A stretch of 40,457 nt of DNA from Bacteroidales bacterium. GTDB lineage: Bacteria; Bacteroidota; Bacteroidia; Bacteroidales; Paludibacteraceae. Location: positions 1-40,457 of the forward strand of contig JAAYUQ010000014.1 of the NCBI GenBank assembly GCA_012517575.1, read 5' to 3'. The position numbers and the translations under genes are program-made. The notes below the pieces were generated by a model. The model was not told the DNA's origin. It made no database searches and worked only from the letters and a program-made list of their open reading frames with translations. Below, piece after piece: positions 1-6,931 of the stretch. Numbering within the stretch: the first letter of the stretch is position 1; every line of letters begins with the position of its first letter.

Positions 1-625
1 CGGTTGAAATCATATTGAGTGTCAATTTCTGCGCTGTTCCCGATTTCAAACGAGTACTTCCTGTTACGAATTCAGGCCCGACAATAAGTTCTATTTTTAT
101 ATCAGCTTCTTGAGATACCGGTGAATCGGGATTGCAAGCGATGGAAGCTGTCAGGATCCCATTTTCTCGAGCTTTTCTCAATGCCCCTATCACATAAGAT
201 GCCGTTCCGGAAGCGGTTATTCCAACAACAGTGTCGATGGGAGTAATATTGTGTCTTTTCAAATCTTCCCAACCTTGTTCGATATCGTCTTCAGCAAATT
301 CCACCGCATTGCGTAAAGCCGTATCACCACCTGCAATTATGCCAATTACCAAATGTGGCGGCATGCCGAAAGTTGGAGGAATTTCGGAAGCATCCAAAAC
401 TCCTAAACGTCCACTAGTGCCTGCTCCAATATAGAATAAGCGTCCACCGATTTTCATTTTCTCTACCAGTCTTTCGACGAGTTGCTCAATTTGAGGAATG
501 GCTTTTTCGACTGCAAAAGGAACTTTTTTGTCTTCTTCATTCATTTCGACGAGCAATTGGCGAATGTCTTTTTTGTCCAAATCGTTGTGCAGCGAATTTT
601 GTTCTGTAATTTTTTCAAATGCCAT
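1..625 (-). CDS. murQ: N-acetylmuramic acid 6-phosphate etherase, 3'-truncated by the window edge
   Basis: The reading frame is open from the ATG at 623-625 to the window edge, giving the N-terminal 208 residues. It carries the SIS-fold sugar-phosphate signature GAGTSGRLGVLDASEIPPTFG-like segment near residues 57-77 and the later ITASGTASYVIGAL stretch, which together are diagnostic for MurQ. MurQ is a cytoplasmic lyase that removes D-lactate from MurNAc-6-phosphate to give GlcNAc-6-phosphate in peptidoglycan recycling. Family members are usually about 270-300 residues, so roughly the last quarter lies outside. The start is 17 bp after the stop of the upstream kinase gene, so the two are very probably one transcript. 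Product identification is firm; the missing C-terminus cannot be judged. Confidence 0.95.
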   Translation of the reverse strand, partial: MAFEKITEQNSLHNDLDKKDIRQLLVEMNEEDKKVPFAVEKAIPQIEQLVERLVEKMKIGGRLFYIGAGTSGRLGVLDASEIPPTFGMPPHLVIGIIAGGDTALRNAVEFAEDDIEQGWEDLKRHNITPIDTVVGITASGTASYVIGALRKARENGILTASIACNPDSPVSQEADIKIELIVGPEFVTGSTRLKSGTAQKLTLNMIST

Positions 626-642
626 GTTATGCAAATTAAAAA

Positions 643-1497
643 TTAATTTTTTGATTTTTCAGCGTGAAATTTTACCAAACCTTTCATTGGATGCTGTGCT
701 ATGTCAACTATTTTGAAATGTCTTTCGCGTGCTATGGTTTGCAATATGTCCGCAAAATGATAAGCGACTGATCCGATAAATCCCAACGCCGTTTCTTCAC
801 TATGTGGATATTGACAAATATTTCTGGTAAAAAATTCGTTAAAACTTCCATATACAATATTATATATAGGCGGATATTGAATATTTTCTTTTATAAAAGG
901 CACAAATTGAGCCAAATAGCGATTAGGGAAAGGTTTTTTGTACACATGATCGAGAACTTTTTCCAACGTCAAATCATACTCTTTCATAAATTTTGATATT
1001 AAATCGGGCGGCAATTGATTCTTTAACGCATCGGACATCAGCTTTTTTCCAAGTATAGCGCCACTGCCTTCATCTCCCAAAATAAATCCCAATGGCGGAA
1101 CATTTTTTTCTATCCCTTTTCCGTTGTAATAACAAGAGTTGGAACCTGTTCCAAGAATACAAGCTATTCCGTTTCCTTTTCCAAATAATGAGCGGGCGGC
1201 TCCCAACAAATCGCTTTCTACGGTTACAATAAGCTCTTTTCCAAAAATAATTTTAAAAATTTCGCTCAACATTTTTTTTTGTTCGGCAAAGGCGAAACCG
1301 GCTCCATAAAAATGAATGCTATCAATTGAATTTTGCATGATTCGGGGATAAAGATTTTCCTTCAGTTCAGCAAGGATTTCTTCTTTGGTTTGGTAAAAAG
1401 GATTGATGCCTTTTGTGTAAAATTCCTTTACAGTATTTTCACTTTCTATCATACACCAGTGGGTTTTGGTTGACCCGCTATCGGCAATAAGTTTCAT
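643..1497 (-). CDS. murK: BadF/BadG-type amino-sugar kinase, probable MurNAc kinase
   Basis: This 284-residue protein belongs to the BadF/BadG/BcrA/BcrD ATPase family (ASKHA fold). The N-terminal phosphate-1 loop is ADSGSTKTHW (residues 5-14). A second phosphate-binding segment GTGSNSCYYNG and the GFILGDEGSGAILG adenosine/sugar segment follow mid-protein. Relatives are N-acetylglucosamine or N-acetylmuramic acid kinases. In Tannerella forsythia a kinase of this kind, MurK, phosphorylates MurNAc next to murQ, because that organism takes up free MurNAc rather than using the PTS. Here the kinase lies directly upstream of murQ with 17 bp between them, which favours MurNAc as substrate. GlcNAc kinase activity is the main alternative. 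The symbol rests on context, not on a substrate-specific motif. Confidence 0.8.
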   Translation of the reverse strand: MKLIADSGSTKTHWCMIESENTVKEFYTKGINPFYQTKEEILAELKENLYPRIMQNSIDSIHFYGAGFAFAEQKKMLSEIFKIIFGKELIVTVESDLLGAARSLFGKGNGIACILGTGSNSCYYNGKGIEKNVPPLGFILGDEGSGAILGKKLMSDALKNQLPPDLISKFMKEYDLTLEKVLDHVYKKPFPNRYLAQFVPFIKENIQYPPIYNIVYGSFNEFFTRNICQYPHSEETALGFIGSVAYHFADILQTIARERHFKIVDIAQHPMKGLVKFHAEKSKN

Positions 1498-1587
1498 TTT
1501 TTAATAGTATATGTTTAATTTTCTGTACAAATTAAAGCAAAAGAATTTACCCTGCCAAAGAAAATGAAGAAAAAAACAAAATTTAAC

Positions 1588-1599
1588 GCAAACGTTTGC
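1588..1599. promoter_or_regulatory. LacI/PurR-type operator palindrome
   Basis: GCAAACGTTTGC is a perfect 12-bp palindrome with the central CG typical of LacI-family operators and closely resembles the E. coli PurR site. It lies in the 158-bp gap between the divergent murK and nagB-like genes. Its right half contains the TTTG used as the -33 box of the rightward promoter. A bound repressor would therefore block that promoter and perhaps the leftward one. No LacI-family gene lies in the window. Confidence 0.65.
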
Positions 1600-1626
1600 A
1601 TTTTAATTGGAATTGTATTACTTTTG
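1595..1626 (+). promoter_or_regulatory. Bacteroidetes sigma-70 type promoter of the nagB-like gene
   Basis: TTTG at 1595-1598, a 20-bp spacer and TACTTTTG at 1619-1626 match the Bacteroides consensus TTTG-N19-21-TAnnTTTG. Transcription would begin near 1633, about 23 nt before the ATG at 1656. That places the upstream in-frame ATG at 1596 inside the promoter and excludes it as the start. Confidence 0.7.
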
Positions 1627-1655
1627 AAACCAAATTCATAATAATCCTATTACCT

Positions 1656-3638
1656 ATGAGAACAAACTTAAGCTCCAAAATAACCATGACGCGTGTACCC
1701 CGAAGATACTATCAACCCGATGATGTCTTCGAACTGTCGAGGGTTACCCGTCATGAAAAAATTCCGACGGAAATTTTTGATACAGAAAGAGAAGGCTCGG
1801 CAAAAGTAGCAGAAGAAATTGCAACTTTAATTAAAGCAAAACAGGCTGCTAATGAAAAATGTGTTTTGGGTTTAACTTCCGGTAAATCAATGGTGGGAAT
1901 TTATTCCGAACTGGTTCGATTACACAAAAAGGAGAATGTTAGCTTTAATAATGTGATCGTCTTTTTACTTTTTGAATACTATCCCCTTACCGGAAAATTG
2001 CAGGGAAGCTTTGGACAATTGAAAAACATGTTGTTGGATCATGTGGATATTCCGGCTGAAAATATTTTTTATCCCGATGGGACTATGGACAAACATCAAA
2101 TTATGCAAGCTTGTGCAGCATATGAACAGAAAATAGCTTCTTTTGGCGGCATCGACTTGCAGCTTTTGGGAATTGGACGCTCAGGGAATATTGGTTTCAA
2201 TGAACCGGGTTCGTTGACCAATTCTCAAACACGTCTTATTTTGCTCGATACACTTTCGAGGGAAGATGCTGCCGAATTTTTCAGCAATGTGGAAATGGTT
2301 CCCGTCTCTGCTATTACTTTGGGTATTTCAACTATTCTGAAAGCGAAAAGAATTGTTTTAGTGGCTTGGGGTGAACATAAATCTACGGTCGTAAAAAATG
2401 CCGTTGAAGGTCCTATGTCTGAAACCATTCCTGCATCTTATCTTCAGCTTCACTCCAACGTGAAAATGGTTATCGATCTTCATGCTGCCAGTGAATTAAC
2501 CCGTATCAGCATGCCGTGGCTGGTTACTTCATGCGAATGGGACAGCAAACTGATTCGTCGTGCCATCGTTTGGCTTTGCATGAAGTTGAAAAAACCGATT
2601 CTGAAATTGACCAATAAGGATTATAACGACAATGGACTCAGTGAATTGTTAGCTATTTATGGTTCGGCCTACAATGTGAATATCCGTATTTTTAACGATC
2701 TACAGCATACCATTACCGGATGGCCAGGTGGCAAACCCAATGCCGATGATTCCAATCGCCCCGAAAGAGCACTTCCGTATCCCAAACGTATTCTCATTTT
2801 CAGTCCACATCCCGATGATGATGTGATTTCTATGGGCGGAACTTTCAAAAGGTTAATCGATCAGAAACACAACGTTCATGTAGCTTATCAAACATCCGGA
2901 AATATTGCAGTTGCCGACCACGAAGTCATTCGTTTTCTTTCCTTTGTGAAAGGATTCAAAGATTTATTCGACAGCAATAATGAGTTGATTCAGTCGAAAT
3001 ATGAAAAAATGAGAAATTTTCTCTTGTACGAAAAAAAGGAAAATGATGTGGATACGCCTGAAATTCTTGAAGTAAAAGCCTTAATAAGAAGAGGAGAAGC
3101 AAAAGCAGCTTGTCGATATTTGGGTTTGAGCTCCCAAAATATTCATTTTCTGAATCTTCCATTTTATGAAACAGGTACGGTAAAGAAAAACGATTTATCG
3201 CAAAAGGATATAGATATTATAAAGGACTTGCTTCAACAGATTCAGCCTCATCAGATTTATGCTGCCGGCGATTTGGCCGATCCTCATGGAACTCACAAGA
3301 TTTGTTTGGATGCAGTGCTGGCAGCAATTGACGAACTGAAGGACGAAGAATGGATGAAAGATTGCAGAATTTGGATGTATCGTGGTGCATGGAAGGAGTG
3401 GGAAATTGACCATATCGAAATGGCTGTTCCTCTGAGTCCCGAGGAGTTGAAAAACAAGAGGAATGCCATTTTACGTCATCAATCGCAAATGGAAAATGCT
3501 CCTTACCTGGGAAACGATGAAAGACTTTTCTGGCAGCGGTCAGAAGAGAGAAATCGCGCTACTGCCGAATTGTACACACAATTAGGTTTGGCCTCTTACG
3601 AAGCTATTGAAGCCTTTGTTCGTTATATACCTGTTTGA
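1656..3638 (+). CDS. NagB-like domain fused to PIG-L/LmbE deacetylase (annotated glucosamine-6-phosphate deaminase)
   Basis: From the ATG at 1656 the product has 660 residues; an in-frame ATG at 1596 falls within the promoter. Residues about 40-300 form a NagB/RpiA-fold isomerase domain (LGLTSGKSMVGIY at 71-83, FNEPGS at 181-186). Residues about 375-600 form a PIG-L/LmbE zinc deacetylase with PHPDDD at 384-389 and HGTH at 544-547. Bacteroidales genomes commonly carry this fusion, usually named glucosamine-6-phosphate deaminase. However, the positions of E. coli NagB Asp72, Asp141 and His143 are Phe106, Ser176 and Asn178 here, so classical deaminase activity is doubtful. The intact PIG-L motifs suggest that deacetylation of an amino sugar is the live activity. 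The divergent murK-murQ genes would supply GlcNAc-6-P as a plausible substrate. The true reaction is uncertain. Confidence 0.85.
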   Translation: MRTNLSSKITMTRVPRRYYQPDDVFELSRVTRHEKIPTEIFDTEREGSAKVAEEIATLIKAKQAANEKCVLGLTSGKSMVGIYSELVRLHKKENVSFNNVIVFLLFEYYPLTGKLQGSFGQLKNMLLDHVDIPAENIFYPDGTMDKHQIMQACAAYEQKIASFGGIDLQLLGIGRSGNIGFNEPGSLTNSQTRLILLDTLSREDAAEFFSNVEMVPVSAITLGISTILKAKRIVLVAWGEHKSTVVKNAVEGPMSETIPASYLQLHSNVKMVIDLHAASELTRISMPWLVTSCEWDSKLIRRAIVWLCMKLKKPILKLTNKDYNDNGLSELLAIYGSAYNVNIRIFNDLQHTITGWPGGKPNADDSNRPERALPYPKRILIFSPHPDDDVISMGGTFKRLIDQKHNVHVAYQTSGNIAVADHEVIRFLSFVKGFKDLFDSNNELIQSKYEKMRNFLLYEKKENDVDTPEILEVKALIRRGEAKAACRYLGLSSQNIHFLNLPFYETGTVKKNDLSQKDIDIIKDLLQQIQPHQIYAAGDLADPHGTHKICLDAVLAAIDELKDEEWMKDCRIWMYRGAWKEWEIDHIEMAVPLSPEELKNKRNAILRHQSQMENAPYLGNDERLFWQRSEERNRATAELYTQLGLASYEAIEAFVRYIPV

Positions 3639-3679
3639 TTTTTTTTCAGAATTACAAATTAATTTTTTAAACACTTTTT

Positions 3680-5143
3680 ATGAAGCCAATTAATTGCTTT
3701 ATTGTTTACGATGATCCTGTTCAGGCTGAAGTTACCATAGAAAATTTATTGCAGTCGGAATTGGTTAACGCTGTATATTTACTTTCTAAAGAAGAAAATA
3801 TTCAGATGAATGAAAAATGTTATCCGATTTTGATAGATTCTCTTTATGGCAGCAATACGGTAAAGAAAATTGCCGAAAAATCCGAAGCGCCCTATTCACT
3901 TGTGTATTTGAAAAACACACCTTTGTCTTTGGGGCAGTTTGCGTTAGAACGTTTGGTTCAAATTGCTAAAGATACAAAGGCTGGTATGGTTTATTCCGAC
4001 TATTACCAAGTGTCGGGAGACATTCGCAGCAAATTACCGTTAATCGATTATCAGCTCGGAAGTGTACGTGACGATTTTAATTTTGGTTCCGTTTTGTTTT
4101 ATAATGCAGAAACTTTAAAACATGCTGCCGCCGAAATAAAAGATAATTTTCTTTATGCCGGATTTTATGATGTCAGGTTAAGGGTTTCACAAAAAGCCAA
4201 ATTGGTACACATTGATGAGTATTTGTATTCGGAGGTTGAATCGGATACCCGTAAAAGCGGAGAAAAGTTGTTCGATTATGTTGATCCGAAAAATCGCCAG
4301 CGTCAATTGGAAATGGAGCAAGTCTGCACTGAGCATTTAAAAAAAATCGGAGCTTATCTGAAGCCGGAGTTCAAAACTATTCGTTTTGATGAAAAAAACT
4401 TTGAGGTGGAAGCTTCTGTGATAATTCCCGTTAAAAATCGGGTAACGACCATTGAAGATGCAGTTCGCTCTGCTTTGGCGCAAAAAACAACTTTTCCTTT
4501 CAATGTGATTGTTGTGGATAATCATTCTACAGATGGAACTTCTGAAATTGTAAGCAAATTGGCAAAAGAAGACAGTAGGGTGAAGCATATTGTTCCGCAG
4601 CGTCAGGATCTGGGCATTGGGGGTTGTTGGAATGTTGCCGTTCATTCTGCTTTTTGTGGAAAATTTTCTGTTCAGTTGGATAGTGATGATGTTTATCAGG
4701 ATGAAAATACGCTTCAAATAATAGTAAATGCTTTTTATGAGCAGAATTGCGGAATGGTTATCGGATCATATACCATTACCGATTTTGAGATGAATGTGAT
4801 ACCGCCGGGCTTGATAGATCATCAGGAATGGACTCCGGAAAACGGCAGGAACAATGCTCTCAGAATTAATGGTTTGGGCGCACCGAGAGCTTTTTATACG
4901 CCTTTGCTCCGAAAAATAAAAGTCCCTGATTCCAATTATGGTGAAGATTATGCTTTAGGATTGTATTTCAGTCGCGAGTATCAAATTGGCAGAATTTTTC
5001 AGTCAGTTTATCTTTGCCGTCGTTGGCGAGATAATTCCGATGCAGAACTCGATGTAGTTACTTTGAATACCTACAATCATTATAAGGATAAAATCAGAAC
5101 CATTGAAATTGAGGCTCGGCAGCAAATGAATAATAGGTTGTAG
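3680..5143 (+). CDS. Family 2 glycosyltransferase with an extra N-terminal domain
   Basis: This 487-residue protein has a clear GT-A family 2 domain in its C-terminal half. It starts with SVIIPVKNRV near residue 245, followed by VIVVDNHSTDGTSEIV, and has the metal/nucleotide-binding DSDD at 334-337. The N-terminal ~230 residues look like a second, degenerate GT-A domain (GMVYSDYYQV and FNFGSVLFYNAE segments). The gene starts 42 bp after the NagB/PIG-L stop with no recognisable promoter between, so it is probably cotranscribed. No signal peptide or membrane segment is apparent, so it should act at the cytoplasmic face. The acceptor and donor are unknown; linkage to the amino-sugar genes suggests a HexNAc-containing product, which is inference only. 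Confidence 0.8.
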   Translation: MKPINCFIVYDDPVQAEVTIENLLQSELVNAVYLLSKEENIQMNEKCYPILIDSLYGSNTVKKIAEKSEAPYSLVYLKNTPLSLGQFALERLVQIAKDTKAGMVYSDYYQVSGDIRSKLPLIDYQLGSVRDDFNFGSVLFYNAETLKHAAAEIKDNFLYAGFYDVRLRVSQKAKLVHIDEYLYSEVESDTRKSGEKLFDYVDPKNRQRQLEMEQVCTEHLKKIGAYLKPEFKTIRFDEKNFEVEASVIIPVKNRVTTIEDAVRSALAQKTTFPFNVIVVDNHSTDGTSEIVSKLAKEDSRVKHIVPQRQDLGIGGCWNVAVHSAFCGKFSVQLDSDDVYQDENTLQIIVNAFYEQNCGMVIGSYTITDFEMNVIPPGLIDHQEWTPENGRNNALRINGLGAPRAFYTPLLRKIKVPDSNYGEDYALGLYFSREYQIGRIFQSVYLCRRWRDNSDAELDVVTLNTYNHYKDKIRTIEIEARQQMNNRL

Positions 5144-5164
5144 CAGACGAAAAATTTGGAATGT

Positions 5165-5208
5165 AAAAAAGGAGGAAAGATTCTAAAATGATTTTTCCTC
5201 CTTTTTTT
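5165..5208. terminator. Bidirectional Rho-independent terminator
   Basis: A 14-bp perfect stem (5165-5178 with 5194-5207, core GGAGGAAA/TTTCCTCC) is flanked by A and T runs on both sides. It sits between the convergent glycosyltransferase gene and gdhA and can serve both. Confidence 0.85.
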
Positions 5209-5284
5209 AATTTACGGAAGTCATAACTTCATTAGCCAAAAAAATAATTCAGTTTTGTTTTTTGAATTGTTAACATGTTGAAAT

Positions 5285-6619
5285 TTAAACTATTCCTTGA
5301 GCCAGCATGGCTTTGGCAACTTTCATAAATCCAGCTACATTTGCTCCTTTCAGATAATTAATAGTCCCATCTTTTTCTTTTCCAAAACTAACACATTGCT
5401 CATGAATTTTGTTCATGATTTGGTGTAATTGTTTGTCTACTTCTTCTGCTGTCCATGTGATGTGCATGGCGTTCTGAGTCATTTCCAGACCCGAAACTGA
5501 TACGCCGCCGGCATTTACTGCTTTTCCGGGAGCATACATGATCTTGTTTTTGATAAACAAATCAATGGCTTCGGGTGTACAACCCATGTTGGATACTTCT
5601 GCAACACACAAAACCTTGTTGTTAATCAAATTGCTGGCATCTTCTGCGTTCAGTTCGTTTTGTGTGGCACAAGGCAGTGCAATGTCCACTTTCAATTCCC
5701 AAGGACGACGGTTTGGAATAAATGGGACGCCAAATTTTTCGGCATAAGGAGAAACAATGTCGTTACAACTTGCCCGAAGCTCCAACATATAATCAATTTT
5801 TTCGCCGGAAATACCGTTTTCGTCATATACATAACCATCCGGTCCCGAAATTGAAACAACTTTTGCTCCCATTTGCGAAGCTTTCAGCGCAGCACCCCAT
5901 GCCACATTTCCAAAACCGGAAATCGCCACGGTTTTTCCCTGTATATCCATGCCTGCTTTCTTGAGCATTTCTCTTACAAAATAAAGAGCACCAAATCCGG
6001 TGGCTTCTGGTCGAATAAGAGAACCGCCAAATTCAATACTTTTCCCAGTCAAAACTCCCGTATTTTCATGGGCCAGTTTGCGGTACATCCCATAAAGATA
6101 ACCTATTTCACGAGCTCCAACACCGATGTCTCCTGCCGGCACATCCGTTTCCGGGCCGATATATCGCCATAATTCGGTCATAAAAGCCTGACAGAAACGC
6201 ATTACTTCAGCATCGGATTTTCCTTTCGGGTTAAAATCGGAACCTCCTTTTGCACCTCCTAAAGGTAAGGTTGTCAGCGCATTTTTAAATATTTGTTCAA
6301 AACCAAGAAATTTCATGATAGAAAGATTCACAGATGGATGAAAACGCAAACCTCCCTTATAAGGCCCAATGGCATTGTTGAATTGCACCCGATAACCGAT
6401 GTTTACCTGAACGTTTCCCTGATCGTCAACCCAGGGAACTTTAAAAGTAAAAATTCTGTCAGGTTCAATCAACCTTTCTGCAATTTTGGCCTTTTCAAAT
6501 TCCGGATGTTCGGAATAAATATCGTTAATAGTGGTAAGCACTTCTCTTACAGCCTGTAAATATTCGTTTTCGTTGGGATGTTTTGCTGATAGAGCCTGCA
6601 TAAATTTTTCTATGTCCAT
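5285..6619 (-). CDS. gdhA: NADP-type glutamate dehydrogenase
   Basis: Starting at the ATG at 6617-6619 (MDIEKFMQAL) the protein is 444 residues, the normal length for hexameric bacterial GDH. A longer frame to 6703 adds a lysine-rich tail unlike the family. It interconverts 2-oxoglutarate plus ammonia and glutamate in the cytoplasm. The glutamate-binding segment GPYKGGLRFHP, catalytic-lysine segment PLGGAKGGSDFNPKG, and PAGDIGVGAREIGY are all intact. The Rossmann motif is GFGNVAWGAA. It is monocistronic, convergent with the upstream glycosyltransferase and divergent from the receiver/ATP-grasp gene. No exact TAnnTTTG element was found on the minus strand of its 312-bp upstream gap. NADP preference is inferred from family resemblance. 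Confidence 0.96.
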   Translation of the reverse strand: MDIEKFMQALSAKHPNENEYLQAVREVLTTINDIYSEHPEFEKAKIAERLIEPDRIFTFKVPWVDDQGNVQVNIGYRVQFNNAIGPYKGGLRFHPSVNLSIMKFLGFEQIFKNALTTLPLGGAKGGSDFNPKGKSDAEVMRFCQAFMTELWRYIGPETDVPAGDIGVGAREIGYLYGMYRKLAHENTGVLTGKSIEFGGSLIRPEATGFGALYFVREMLKKAGMDIQGKTVAISGFGNVAWGAALKASQMGAKVVSISGPDGYVYDENGISGEKIDYMLELRASCNDIVSPYAEKFGVPFIPNRRPWELKVDIALPCATQNELNAEDASNLINNKVLCVAEVSNMGCTPEAIDLFIKNKIMYAPGKAVNAGGVSVSGLEMTQNAMHITWTAEEVDKQLHQIMNKIHEQCVSFGKEKDGTINYLKGANVAGFMKVAKAMLAQGIV

Positions 6620-6931
6620 AATCTTAGATTTTAATTTTTTGTTTTTGTTGAAATATATCCCCTTGTACGTTCTTGTTTTTTTAAAATTCTTACATATTGT
6701 CATCTGATGTTCTGAAGTAATGCCTAAAGATATTGGTTTTTTTTGATAATTTTGAAATAAGCACTGTTTTTTCTGTCATTTTATTTTTTTGCAAGTTTAA
6801 AGTTTTTATTTGTGATTATCAAACTTTTTGAGCTAATTTTGAAAAAATTTTTTGATAAACTTGAGTTTTGGAAGTCCAAAATTTTTTCTGTTTAGATAAA
6901 TTGGTTTCAAAAAAATAGAAATTTATTCTAT
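6620..6931. other. AT-rich divergent intergenic region
   Basis: This 312-bp gap separates gdhA from the receiver/ATP-grasp gene. It is very AT-rich and has no convincing small ORF or RNA gene. TAATTTTG occurs twice on the plus strand (6747-6754 and 6834-6841); only the second has a well-placed -33 box. Confidence 0.6.
6809..6841 (+). promoter_or_regulatory. Promoter candidate for the receiver/ATP-grasp gene
   Basis: TTTG at 6809-6812, a 21-bp spacer and TAATTTTG at 6834-6841 fit the Bacteroides consensus. The predicted leader is about 85 nt before the ATG at 6932. Confidence 0.5.

Noticed and set aside
1596-1655. Upstream ATG extending the NagB/PIG-L protein by 20 residues
   Set aside because: It lies inside the predicted promoter and adds a sequence unlike the family N-terminus MRTNLSS.
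6620-6703. N-terminal extension of glutamate dehydrogenase
   Set aside because: The extra 28 residues are lysine-rich AT-driven sequence; the ATG at 6617-6619 gives the standard 444-residue enzyme.
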